A DNA stretch of 64,000 bases, from the NCBI GenBank assembly GCA_958510825.1, contig OY294054.1, positions 9,464,319-9,528,318 on the forward strand, read 5' to 3'. Source of the DNA: Brachypterus glaber (lineage: Eukaryota > Arthropoda > Insecta > Coleoptera > Kateretidae). The translations under genes were made by a program, and so were the position numbers. The notes under the pieces were generated by a model, which did no database searches, was not told where the DNA came from, and saw only the letters and a program-made list of their open reading frames with translations. Shown one piece after another: positions 54,641 to 64,000 of this stretch (position 1 is the first letter of the stretch; each line of letters begins with the position of its first letter).

Positions 54641-55757
54641 AAAAATACGAAGAAAATAAGAACATGTTAATTTATACACTTATAGATAAAGCATTATGAC
54701 AGTTTTGATTATAGTAGGCCCCAAAGAAATACACGGAAGTCAACAAATAATGGCTACCAAGGTACCTAAATAAAATTCTTGAATTTTTCTTACTTTAAAA
54801 CTATTTTTGGTTATTTTTTATATCAAGTTAGGTACCTTATACTGTAGTGCACTTTTCTTTTTAACTAAATCACATTTAACTAAATCCCAAAGTAGGAATA
54901 TAATATCCTATAAATTTGGAAGTAGCCATTGTTTATTTTTCATAAATTCCAAAAAAATACTTAAATTTATAAGTGATGTTATTTTATGAAAATAAATCAT
55001 GAATAAATGAATAAATAAAAAAATTAATGTATTTCACACAAACGTAGTTTAGGTGACAAGTTATCAAAAATGTATATATTACTTTTAAAGTTGATAATAG
55101 GCATATAATTCAGAAAAAAAAGTTGTAATATTTGTGTAGATAAATAAATAAATAAATAAAATAAATTTAAAACTCTTTTGTCATAAAATTGTAAATAAAT
55201 TCAAATTTTTGATAAGTGACACATGAAGTTAGCTACAAGAGCCTTTCCAATGGTTGTGAATAAAATGATCTAAAGATTTAGTAAAATGCATGCGCGCAAC
55301 TGTTTGTTTAGTTTTTTACACTCAGCTCGCTCTCTTCCGCATCTAGACATATGCACTTAATGCCTCCACCCCTACTATCCCACCCCCTTATTTCACATCT
55401 TGAAACTGACGCTTTTACTATCTGACTATCAACACATTTTTTTTGTAAAATATAAACCCAAACTTTTTCATTTTCACCCCTACGTCTTAATAAAGCAGGG
55501 AAATCCTCGATTTGGTAAAAAAATTGAAAATTTCATTTCAGTTTTTGAAACAACATTATTTCGATCTTTTAGGGCCGGTTTTTCAATGAATGAGTAATAC
55601 GGAATTTCAAAAAACACGATTTTTTGAAAATTTTAAGTCCCTCCTAATGTCGTAAAAAATACAAAATAAAATTCTGTACAAAATTTCAGCTCAAAAAATT
55701 TCAAATTAGAATCCGCCCGGGTTATATTTTGTACTACTACGCTTGGTTTTAAATATA
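54641..55757. other. A+T-rich spacer
   Basis: (AAAT)n at about 55139-55170. 'tagggccggtttttcaatga' at 55571 may be a repeat end. No gene was recognised. Confidence 0.3.
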
Positions 55758-57241
55758 CAGGGTTATTCAGAAATAAGTAAGTAAGGTTGGTCTGTCTAGG
55801 CACGCTTCTGGATAAATTCAAAAAAATAAATTAACATAAACGTATTACCCTTACTTATACTAGTATACATGGAAAAGCTAGTAGCTCTAGCTTAAAGGGT
55901 ACAAGAGTTATTAATTAAAAATCTTATTTTTCTTACAATTTTAAAGAGCCGTAGCTCCCTAAGGTTTATTTCCGGACCAACCTTTATACAGGGTGTATTT
56001 GAAATAGGGTCGGAAATTTTAACAGGTGATTCTACATGATAAAATATGACAAAAAGTTCCTATAAACATATGTCTAAAAATGCGTTATAAGGGAGCTACG
56101 CCCTTTTGAAATTGGCTAAAAAAATCGGTTTTTATTTAATAACTCAGGAACCCTTTGAGATATATTAACGAGGTTTTGCACGTGAATTAATCCTAATAAG
56201 GCCCATCTTTGTATGTAATTTTCACGTACTTATTTAAACCAGGGGTGTGCGAAACGGGGGGGGGCTTATCAGTTTTTTGTCCCAAACTTTTTTCTGTGTA
56301 ACTTTTTTGCAATTTTATTTTTAAAATATGATTCCTCAGGTCAAAATACATAAAAAAGGTACTCTTGTTGTAATACTGTAGGATTAACCGTTTTCGAGAA
56401 AAGTTCATTTGAAGGTGAAATTTCACTGTTTGAGGACGAAAAATTAAATACTAAAATGTCGAAAACCAAAATTTTAATGATGCAATGTTATTCTACATCA
56501 AAAGCTAAGAAAAAAAGTTTCCATACATGTAGGTCGAAAAAACGCTTTTAAAGCTACCATAGCCCTTTAAAAATGGTGCATATTTAGGAGACCATAGCTC
56601 CATTAGGATTCATTTTTGGAAGTACCTGTATATGAGGTTTTTTTCTTAGTTTTCAATGTACATTCGCCCTGCATCATTAAAATTTTGGTTTTCAACATTT
56701 TAGTATTTAATTTTTCGTCCTCGAACCGTGGAATTTCACCTTCAAATGAATTTTTCTCGAAAACGGTTAATCCTACAGTATTACAACAAGAGTACCTTTT
56801 TTATGTATTTTGACCTGGGGAATCATATTTCAAAAATAAAATTTCAAAAAAGTTACACAGAAAAAAGTTTGGGACAAAAAACTGATAAGCCCCCCCCCCA
56901 GTTTCGCACACCACTGGTTTAAATAAGTACGTGAAAATTACATACAAAGATGGGCCTTATTAGGATTAATTCACGTGCAAAACCTCGTTAATATATCTCA
57001 AAGGGTTCCTGAGTTATTAAATAAAAACCGATATTTTTAGCCACTTTCAAAGGGGCGTAGCTCCCTTATGACGCATTTTTAGACATATGTTTATAGGAAC
57101 TTTTTGTCATTTTTTATGATGTAAAACCATCTGTTAAAATTTCCGACCCTATTTCAAATACACCGTGTATGAACTTTTTATCATATTTTTTAATGTAGAA
57201 ACACCTCTTAAATGTCTCGAACTTATTTCTGAATAACCCTG
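55758..57241. mobile_element. Outer mariner-like MITE, CAGGGTTATTCAG ends
   Basis: TA then CAGGGTTATTCAGAAATAAG at the left is matched by the complement ending GAATAACCCTG then TA at the right. Removing the inner element leaves about 305 bp. The left end occurs alone at 44644, so this is a dispersed family. Confidence 0.75.
55989..57167. mobile_element. Inner foldback element, CAGGGTGTATTTG ends
   Basis: TA then CAGGGTGTATTTGAAATAGG at the left pairs with CCTATTTCAAATACACCGTG then TA at the right, and the arms pair almost without a break to a centre near 56590. Subterminal 'cagggaccctttgag'-like words and 'aaacggttaatcctacagta' occur on both arms. At 1179 bp it is one of the most regular foldbacks in the window. 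No transposase. Confidence 0.88.
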
Positions 57242-57780
57242 TATAATTACTCCTTTGTAGTTGAATTTCATATTGTAAGTAATGGTTGGTGAATACTGGG
57301 TGAGTTTTATTTATGTCCACCCATAAAATTAAGATTAAATTTCATTCGATAAAAACGAAATTTTGGTGATTATATAATTTCACATTGCCTATAAAATGGC
57401 AGATTTAATTTTTTGTTTTACTTCAGGTTAAAATGTTTTATTTTTGAATTCAGCCGAAAATTCTATGATTGTTTTTTTTATTTTTTTTTTGGTTTCGTTT
57501 TTATTGTATAAAAACGAGATACACATAATTTACCTTCTTTTTACTTAATCTTCAAAGTAAATCATAAATTTGGCATAAGAAAAATAGCGGAAAAATACTC
57601 TGCAAATAAAGTTTATATGGACATTAAAAAATAGCAGTTCAGGACAAAAAACCGTTTTTTAGCTCTAATTCGGTGTCACTGTCCAAATTTTTATTTTAAA
57701 ATTAGTTTTATATTTTTTTAAGCTTAAGTAAGTAAAAACAAGGTTAATTGTATTTTGAAATAATATGGTGGTGTGATATT
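57242..57780. other. A+T-rich spacer
   Basis: No gene, RNA or paired repeat was recognised. Confidence 0.3.
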
Positions 57781-58432
57781 TTCGCTTTCCCATTTAATAC
57801 TTAAACCAAATTTTATTATCGAAACTATAACATACTAGTATGAAGAACAGCATACTACACACATTTTATTAGTTGACTACAACAAACAGTGACGTCACAC
57901 TTACTATTCTTAGTACCCATGTACCCCTAGGTGGTTTGCTCGCATAGTAAGTATTTCTATCCTTTTCTATCATATTTCTGTCCTTTCCGAATCATATTTT
58001 TTCGAGGAAGAAGAGGTTAGTGTTTTTATGGAAGCCGGACTTATGTACAAGATTGTTTTGCCACTTTTGCAAGAATCTCGGCAAGAATGAATTCCATTGA
58101 TATTATTTTAAACAATCGTCAGATATCATTCGTGGATAATATAGATACGATAAACGAGTTAAATAAAAGTATTTTATAAGCTTTATGCAAAAATGTTCTT
58201 GCAAAGTTAGGACAAGCCTAATTTTTTCCTTTAGGACCTCATTTTTGGTTCTCAATTTTAAATATCGCAAAATAAACAACTCAATTAACTTTTTAACCTC
58301 GAAAAAGATTTTGGTATGATAGTGTCCTACTTTATTAACTATGACGTCATTTAAACAACACTCTTTAAGCCATACTAGTATGTTATAGTTAAGATAATAA
58401 AATTTGATTTTAGTGGAAGTAGGAAAACGCCT
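57781..58432. mobile_element. Inverted-repeat element around 57850-58370
   Basis: 'aaccaaattttattatcgaa' and 'actataacatactagtatg' at 57803-57842 are complementary to 58371-58425. Inside, TGACGTCA stands close to each arm. The interior is about 530 bp without coding capacity. The superfamily is unknown. Confidence 0.6.
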
Positions 58433-59106
58433 TGATACTTTAAAATTGTAGTCATTATTTATAGTAAAATGGTTTTAACCAATTTGTTTATTTGAAATAT
58501 GTGTGATTCACACGGTGTGAATATATGGATTATTTTTAGTGTAAAGTATGCTTTTAGAGAAACTTATAAATGTGAGATGAACAAAGTACTGACAATTTTA
58601 AATGGTTAATATATTAGTTAAGTTTATATAAACCACAAAGAATAAGAGTTTTACCCGAGGTTTTACAAAAAAAAAAACACTTTTCCTCAATTCCAGTGGA
58701 GAATAATATTTTCTTTTTTGTGTCACAGGACCTATAAGTTATAGGCAGATGACAACGATAATATTTAGATATATCAATGTCCTATTTTTTTCAAATAAAT
58801 CTATTTTTATTAAAATGATTTTCCCGTGAAAGTAAATATTTATAACACCAAAACACATTTTAATTTCATGTTTAACCTTATTATCAAAGTTTCAGCATTA
58901 ACAGAGTTATTCCATTTTTGATTATACGGGGTGATTCGAAAATAGGCTTCAAAGTTTTGAATGGTGATACACAAAAAATATATGAAGGACATTTTTCTTA
59001 AAATAGCTACCAAGAAATCTAAAACTATCAAAAGATTGCATTTAAATGTTTCTATTTAATACTTATTGGGACTGTTACTGTTACAAATACGATTTTTTGC
59101 ACGTAA
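58433..59106. other. Spacer with a repeat left end
   Basis: At 58924-59030 'tatacggggtgattcgaaaa', 'gaatggtgatacac' and related strings form the left end of a CAGGGTGATTC-type repeat. The rest is unassigned. Confidence 0.35.
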
Positions 59107-59249
59107 GGGACATCCACAGGCTCGTATAACAAACATAGTACATAAGAATGCGATACCGTAATTGGCTTACAAGCGACATGACGGCACATCAAGCCAATCA
59201 CGGCATCGCATTTTTATGTACTATGTTATGCGAGCCTGTGGATGTGCCC
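59107..59249. mobile_element. 143-bp palindromic MITE with TAA duplication
   Basis: GGGACATCCACAGGCTCG begins it and CGAGCCTGTGGATGTGCCC ends it, with TAA on both sides (59104-59106, 59250-59252). The arms pair over about 60 bases each around a 20-base centre. TAA duplications suggest a Harbinger-like mobiliser. Confidence 0.8.
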
Positions 59250-59460
59250 TAAAGTGGGCCTGTTTGATTTTTTGTTATTATTAAACTCGCTAAAAGAGTA
59301 TAATAAATTAAAAAAAAAACGTCCGAGACAATTTTTTTTTGGTTACCAATGTGTTTCATAAAAAAAAGTAACTTTAAAAATCTCCGTCTGTCTGTCCGAT
59401 GTTTTGTAAGCACGTTAACTCAAGAACGAAGTATTTGATCGACTTTAAACCTTCAGGAAA

Positions 59461-60044
59461 ATAGTATATTGTTTTACTAAGAGGAAAAGTGAAGCTTTTT
59501 TTTACTAGTCTGTAGAATTTACGGACGACGCGAAGCGGAGTTCGGAAACTACAGACGAGTAAAAAAAGCACTTTTCCTCTGAGTGAAACATACTATTTTT
59601 TCTTCAAGCATACTATACATATATTTTTTAAATATTAATTTTTGCATTTAATTTAATCAGTACAAAAGTATGTTTTTTTATTAAAATAGGCCAATAAAAC
59701 CCTTTCGAAATAAACTTAAACCTTCCTTAGCTCTTTTTAAATTTTTTTCGTAGGCTAAATCGTACACTTTTCGTGATTTCGATGGTAACTTGTCTAATGT
59801 AGCATTTGCAATTTCCGAGAGATTTGTAGGTGTAAAAACCATATATTCTTCTTCAATCATTTTTAATCAATTTCACACTGGGGTTTTGCACAGAATCTCG
59901 AGTCAACCACCTGTTTACATAATAAACAAAAAAGTTTGAAGTATGGCTGTCGTCAAAGTCACTAACTTTTTTACGGCGTAAACTAGTGTGTAACTAGTGT
60001 GTTCAGTTATAAAATTTGAACATTTTAGTACGCTTGAAGAAAAA
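59461..60044 (-). mobile_element. Short element with recombinase-like ORF (copy 1)
   Basis: It starts with a hairpin module, ATAGTATATTGTTTTACTAA to about 59605, whose stems are GAGGAAAAGTG and CACTTTTCCTC and whose centre holds GCGAAGC (59530-59536). The remainder, on the minus strand, has 'cttcaagcgtactaaaatg' at its 5' end, a spacer with GTTGACTCGAGATTCTGTGC, and a 59-codon ORF. The insertion in the (GTCY)n element gives clear borders. The same element, inverted and longer, is at 62312-63002. Confidence 0.7.
59681..59860 (-). CDS. 59-aa ORF resembling a tyrosine-recombinase N-terminal domain
   Basis: An ATG frame on the minus strand encodes 'LSEIANATLDKLPSKSRKVY' (residues 14-33) and 'DLAYEKNLKRAKEG' (34-47), ending 'FIGLF' and a stop. 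The phrase 'LPSKSRKVYDLAYEK' recalls the SAM-like core-binding domain at the start of arthropod Crypton-type tyrosine recombinases; this rests on my recollection of the family. The catalytic domain is absent, so it is either a remnant or a small DNA-binding protein. The frame is open here, while the copy at 62609 has ATG to GTG, a stop and a shift. Being part of a mobile element, it is probably not a host gene. Confidence 0.45.
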   Translation of the reverse strand: MIEEEYMVFTPTNLSEIANATLDKLPSKSRKVYDLAYEKNLKRAKEGLSLFRKGFIGLF

Positions 60045-60130
60045 TTAAGTTTCATGAGATCCCTGTTGGTTTTTAAAATAATCCCCACAAAAACAAACAA
60101 CTTATGGGGATTAAACTATTAAAAAAATCG

Positions 60131-60999
60131 AAAAAAGCTGAAGAAAAAGTCCAAATGGTGTAACTTTTGTAGAAAAAAAACTTTTTTTATAAGAATTAAT
60201 CCTATCAGTTTAAAAAAATAATTTACAAGAAAAAAAGCCTCTTTTTAACACAGTATAAAGTATAAGAACGCGCACTAGATCAAAGCAATTATATTTTGGG
60301 AAGTATATCAAGAGAAAATGCAATATAGTATCCACTGTGAAAAGCATTACATAACTTTACGGCTTGTTTACAGTTTCAATCCGCAAAGAAAAAAAAATGT
60401 GGCTATGCTGCCTTTTTTATAGATGACTTTTAGATCCTACACTTCTCGAAACTTTTTTCATATTTTCATGAAGAAAATCATCAAACTTTCTGATCCATTT
60501 CTTAAACACTCTGTATAAGTTAGATCAAACCTTTTTTATACCTTACAGATTTCTTTTCAAAAGCTTTATAATAAAAGAGCCTTCGGTCAAAGTTAAGAAC
60601 GTCATTATTACTTTGGACAGATTTTGGGATTCCTTAAATCCCTAATAGGACAGTAAGTGCCTAAATTACCTCACATAAAATCCTATATATTAACCTTAAA
60701 CCTTAATAATGAAAAAGAAAAAATACTAATACCAAACAAAACAATCGGTGCTGGCGTGAGGGAAAGAGCCCTGTCCTTCAAAAACCGAACAGAGGAGCAC
60801 CACACCGACTCTAAAAACAATACTTTACCTTATAAATCGGGATATTTAATAAAAATAACAAAAAAATATTTTGGTGAAAATAATGCCTTTAGTTTTTTTT
60901 GTGATATTTCGCAAAAACAAAAGGTTTTTACCCTCTGGGAAAGCTCCTGGGGGAAGGGTCATTTTGGAGTGTTACGCCCATGTTAATGGTGTAGGAAAA
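60131..60999. other. Spacer with one hairpin module and an unassigned frame
   Basis: At 60340-60385 'gaaaagcattac' with 'actttacggcttgttt' is a mutated module copy. A 109-codon frame (60657-60986, GTG start) is less A+T-rich than its surroundings but has no domain I can name. Confidence 0.35.
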
Positions 61000-61055
61000 T
61001 AGCGTTACAGAGGGGGAGGGGGTCCAAAATGATTACGTAATACTTGAACGTTCCC
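61000..61055 (-). mobile_element. MITE end, ACGTTCAAGTATTACGTAAT type
   Basis: 'gattacgtaatacttgaacg' then 'ttccct' repeats 44705-44732 and 32222-32245, preceded by G-rich sequence as in the Harbinger-like family at 6859. The opposite end was not found. Confidence 0.4.
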
Positions 61056-61839
61056 TCTTTGACCCCCTATCCTAACCCAATTTTACTAAATTAACTAAAT
61101 TTTAATAATTTAGTTCAAAGAGTTTTTATAGTGATACATTTTTAAACAAATTAACCGACTGACTGATTTTTTTTTGAGCATTTAGTTTTATTTTTCAAAA
61201 AAAATGAAAATCTTTTTTTAATTTTTTTTTTCAACATTACAAGTCTTTCATAGTTTTGTGTGGTTATGGAAAAGTAAAATGGGATATTAAATATTTTAAA
61301 ACGAAACGTGATCGTGAAGAAAATTCACATTGTAGAAATATATAATATTAGTATCTTCATAAACTTTATTTCCTAACTTTTCCAAAATTTATCTAAGCCT
61401 CAAGGGAACTATTATTTTTTATAAGAACATAGAATAGACTTTAGTTAGTGTCCCTGACATGAAAAACGTACAAAGAATAAAGGATAATACCTAGATGTGT
61501 ACAAAAAATATGTATTCTTTACCACATATACCCAAAAGTAAACTATACACGTGTGTATTCTTATGAAACAGTCACACTTTTTAATATTTATTTAAGGAAA
61601 AATTAGGGATACATTCAAAATTACTTTTTTTTTAAAATAAATATTATATTTCAAAAAACATTTTTTTTTTTGTAAAATACGTTATTCATATACATATAAC
61701 CATTTTTTTTAACTTTTTGGTTTGGACTTTATTTAATTTAAATTTATTTAAACACGTCTGGAAATTTTTCACACTTAAAGAGACCTTGCATAACTAATAT
61801 TATCAAAAAGTGTGAACTTGATTTTAAATAAAAATAATT
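61056..61839. other. A+T-rich spacer
   Basis: T-runs and A-runs dominate. Nothing was recognised. Confidence 0.3.
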
Positions 61840-62311
61840 ATTATACTATTCTCAAAGCGAAAGCGATAGAATAGTATAATAAGATAATTTTAAAATTTCA
61901 AAATTCGCCAAAAACGTCGTAGACAAAAAATTCTTTTATTATTATGGCACTAGTAGGAAAAGTGAGATATTGCCTATGAGGGCAATATCGGTTTACCCAT
62001 GAGTGCCATAAAAAGTTTTGTCCAATACCCATTTTAAACGTTTTTTTTTATTTATACATTAATTCTGTGTAAATTTTTAATTCAAACTTATAAATTTTAC
62101 CTTTTTAAAACTTATATTAACGAATGGGTTATTAACAAGTTTCTCTGTTTAAAATGAAGCTAGTCATTGTCTTATTACGTTTGGGTATTGGACAAAAATT
62201 TTATTTGAAATTTTTTTGTCTAGGACGTTTTTTGCAAATTTGGAAATTTTAAAATTACCTTATTATATATACTATTCTAGCGCTTTCGCACTGTGAATAG
62301 TATAATAATGA
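61840..62311. mobile_element. Foldback member of the (GTCY)n family without the core
   Basis: TTATTATACTATTCTCAAAG, then GCGAAAGC (61857-61864), then 'gatagaatagtataataag' opens it. The complement with GCTTTCGC (62282-62289) closes it. About 100 bases next to each end pair ('aattttaaaatttc', 'aaacgtc(g/c)tagacaaaaaa'). A second inner pair, 'tttgtccaatacccatttt' with 'tgggtattggacaaa', lies inside. The GTCY run is missing. Confidence 0.65.
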
Positions 62312-62471
62312 TTTTTTTCTTCAAGCGTACTAAAATGTTCATATTTTATAACTGAATACACTAGTTAGAAGTGATCTATTTTTTTACAGTCAAAAATGAG
62401 TTCATTGTTGTACGCCGTAAAAAAAAGTTAGTTAGCAAAACCACCACTGGCGGCAGCACTCTTTGACTTTG

Positions 62472-62593
62472 ACCCAAGGTTTTTGCACAGAATCTCGAGT
62501 CAACCACCTGTTTACATAATAAACAAACAAGTTTGAAGTATGGCTGTCATCAAACAGGTGGTTGACTCGAGATTCTGTGCAAAAACCTTGGGT
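62472..62593. repeat. Perfect 42-bp inverted repeat with 38-bp loop
   Basis: ACCCAAGGTTTTTGCACAGA onward for 42 bases (62472-62513) is the exact complement of 62552-62593. The loop 'acataataaacaaacaagtt' and following bases is in the same plus-strand orientation as in copy 1, although the rest of the element is inverted. So an inverted duplication arose inside this copy. Confidence 0.95.
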
Positions 62594-62608
62594 ACAATTG
62601 ATTAAAAA

Positions 62609-62785
62609 GTGATTGAAGAAGAATATATGGTTTATACACCTACAAATCTCTCCGAAATTGCAAATGCTACATTAGACAAGTTACCATCAAAATCGCGAAA
62701 AGTGTACGATTTAGCCTAGGAAAAAAAATTAAAATGAGCTAAGGAAGGTTTAAGTTTATATCGAAAGGGTTTTATTGGCCTATTT
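62609..62785 (+). pseudogene. Broken copy of the 59-aa recombinase-like ORF
   Basis: The frame starts at GTG where copy 1 has ATG and encodes 'NLSEIANATLDKLPSKSRKV', then 'YDLA' and a stop (TAG at 62717). An extra A shifts the frame for the remainder ('FISKGFYWPI' corresponds to copy 1's 'LFRKGFIGLF'). The strong protein-level agreement of the first 36 codons suggests past coding function. Confidence 0.5.
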
Positions 62786-63002
62786 TAATAAAAAAAAAAC
62801 ATACTTTATTACTGAATAAATTAAATTCAAAAATTAATATTTAAAACAAATATATAGCTTGAAGAAAAAATAGTATGTTTTACTCAGAGGAAAAGTGCTT
62901 TTTTAACTCTTCTGTAGTTTCCGGACTCTGCTTCGCATCGTCCGTAAATTCTACTAGTAAAAAAAAGCTTCACTTTTCCTCTTAGTAAAAAAATATACTA
63001 TT

Positions 63003-63265
63003 ATTTAAAATCGAGTTCACAATTTCACATTTAATGTGTTTCATGAAAAAATAAGAAACTTTGAAAATGTCTATCTGTCCGTCTGTAGTACAGACTCTGT
63101 ACGTCTGATGTCGCGTGGACACGATAACTCAATAAAGAACTATTCGATCGGTTGGAAATTTTCAGGAAAATAGAAGTTTTATAAGGGGAAGATTCCTATT
63201 GTTTTTGCCCCAAAAAACAAAACAAAAATATATGAGGGGATAAAGCTAAAGTTTAGGGGAGTGAC
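63003..63265 (+). repeat. (GTCY)n-core element
   Basis: 'gtttcatgaaaaaataagaa', 'gtctatctgtccgtctg' (the core, here short), 'cacgataactcaataaagaa', 'ggttggaaattttcagga' and 'aaggggaagattcctattg' follow the family order. The 5' end is joined to the short element ending at 63002. Confidence 0.6.
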
Positions 63266-63289
63266 TGTTTCACCTGTCGCCTTCTACAA

Positions 63290-63412
63290 ATTTTAATTAT
63301 TAATTAACTGAAAAAGGCAATTGGCGCGGGTGAGAATCGAACTCTCGCTAGCCGACCTATAGTAATTATTTTCACTATAGCCGAAAGCGCTCTCAACTTT
63401 ACGCTTTAACCT
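63290..63412 (-). mobile_element. SINE tRNA-like head
   Basis: On the minus strand it reads box B GAGTTCGATTCTC and 'gccaattgcctttttcagtt', matching the 5' half of the SINE. The region towards 63410 has 'gcgtaaagttgagagcgctt' in the place of box A. The 3' half is absent. Confidence 0.65.
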
Positions 63413-63539
63413 TCGTAACGCAGGATGAGTGCAAGTGAGAGGCACAATCGTCTATAGTAATTGCGCCGGCTATATCAAGTAAATGAATGAGACGCCTTAA
63501 CCCGTTCGGATAGTTTCTATAGCTATCCACTACCCACTG

Positions 63540-63600
63540 TGAATAGTATATTATGTAATGCGAAGCATAACATATCTTCACGACTTGCTTTTTTAAATGA
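63540..63600 (+). repeat. GCGAAGC-centred hairpin module
   Basis: 'gtgaatagtatattatgtaa' then TGCGAAGCA (GCGAAGC 63560-63566) then 'taacatatcttcac' and 'gacttgctttt'. The arms GTGAATAGTATATTATG and CATAACATATCTTCAC pair imperfectly. Confidence 0.6.
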
Positions 63601-64000
63601 TTATTTTCGAACTCTGTTTTTCTCGGAATAAGGCTTCGTGAAGCTTTTAGTCCGGTCAATTTAGACCAAAAAATGAGAGTGAAGTTACATAAAGTCCCAA
63701 CAAGCTGAATTTCAGTGAAATTGTTCAAAATATAATTATAAACAATGTCTAGAAGTTCCCCATCATTCCCCTGTAAGAAAAAAATTTAATTCAAGGTCAA
63801 AGGTCAAAAAAATGAGTTTTTCGCGATTTTCAGCGAAACGGTAAGTTTTATCATAAAAGTACCTTAGACAAAAATTGTAGATCATAAAATTATCTATAAA
63901 AAATGTATCAATACTTTTTTTCTTACGAGCCACCGTTTCTGAGATATAACGATTCAAAAAGTTATAAAAGTTGTTATCGTCATAATATGCATGAGTACGC
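63601..64000. other. Spacer to window end
   Basis: Nothing recognised. The phrase 'cgtttctgagatataacgat' near 63933 recalls text in the foldback MITEs but has no paired arm inside the window. Confidence 0.3.

Larger units (their letters stand above)
59280..60130 (+). repeat. (GTCY)n-core element interrupted by a short mobile element
   Basis: The core CTCCGTCTGTCTGTCCG (about 59381-59398) and 'gttaactcaagaacga' run up to 'accttcaggaaa'. The continuation 'taagtttcatgagatccct' and 'aataatccccacaaaaac' resumes at 60045, as expected from the intact copy at 33023. The 584 bases between are a separate insertion. Confidence 0.7.
62312..63002 (+). mobile_element. Short element with recombinase-like ORF (copy 2)
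   Basis: 'tcttcaagcgtactaaaatg' begins it and the hairpin module with GCTTCGC at its centre (62930-62936) and 'ctcttagtaaaaaaatatac' ends it. It parallels copy 1 in reverse orientation. It differs by a perfect inverted repeat at 62472-62593 and an extra segment with 'accaccactggcggcagcac'. Its ORF is broken. Confidence 0.7.

Noticed and set aside
56230..56930. Separate hAT element with CAGGGGTGTGCGAAAC ends
   Set aside because: The flanking 'atttaaac' and 'gtttaaat' are parts of the larger palindrome's arms, not an 8-bp direct duplication, so these ends cannot be told from the foldback itself.
60657..60986. 109-codon frame without ATG
   Set aside because: No known motif, GTG start, and its end runs into a MITE-like G-rich sequence.
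63399..63728. 109-codon minus-strand frame
   Set aside because: Covers the SINE head border and a hairpin module; no protein features.

Overview
The window is non-coding, strongly A+T-rich eukaryotic DNA, most likely from an arthropod with a large repeat-filled genome; an insect is my best guess. The order cannot be fixed from sequence alone. The mix supports this: non-LTR retrotransposon pieces with RNase H, a Penelope-type GIY-YIG fragment, a piggyBac remnant, hAT and Harbinger-like MITEs with clean target duplications, many foldback Tc1/mariner-like MITEs, a tRNA-derived SINE, and elements with a (GTCY)n core like the DINE-1/mini-me (Helentron-associated) elements of insects. I find no convincing host gene, no functional tRNA or rRNA gene and no CRISPR array.

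Layout. 1-13 kb: two (GACR)n elements (1-545, 4849-5436), a 3.1 kb mariner-like foldback holding a nested insertion (1056-4192), a hAT MITE with an 8-bp TSD (5880-6181), a Harbinger-like MITE with a TAA TSD (6859-7590), a 1 kb foldback broken by a retroposed fragment (8056-9073), a minisatellite element (10734-11040) and a 765-bp TGTACA satellite (12396-13160). 14-25 kb: a (GTCY)n element, two degenerate RNase H LINEs placed tail to head (16619-18777), a SINE, a Jockey-like 3' end, a split minisatellite and a 1 kb foldback (22600-23601). 25-40 kb: a second copy of the minisatellite element, an element bounded by hairpins (26134-27335), a 96-bp satellite split by a SINE, mariner-like MITEs, a piggyBac remnant (35710-36644), and a less A+T-rich block ending in tandem repeats of about 140 and 109 bp. 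40-50 kb: several foldbacks, two elements made of inverted TTACCGCG minisatellites, a perfect 40-bp palindrome, a Penelope GIY-YIG fragment and the best SINE copy. 51.5-53.6 kb: the one long ORF, the reverse transcriptase of a 5'-truncated LINE. 54-64 kb: hairpin-bounded elements, nested foldbacks, a Harbinger-like MITE, and two inverted copies of a short element with a 59-codon ORF, one inserted inside a (GTCY)n element.

What ties the region together is structure rather than a pathway. At least seven foldbacks of 0.7-1.9 kb could yield hairpin RNA. Several dispersed families centre their terminal palindromes on GCGAAGC or GCGAAAGC, sequences known to form unusually stable DNA mini-hairpins. 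A 40-50 nt phrase (roughly AACTTTTGAACG, a spacer, then CGACTTGAAATTTGG) recurs in families that otherwise look unrelated. These points, with the short recombinase-like ORF, are the best leads for something undescribed.
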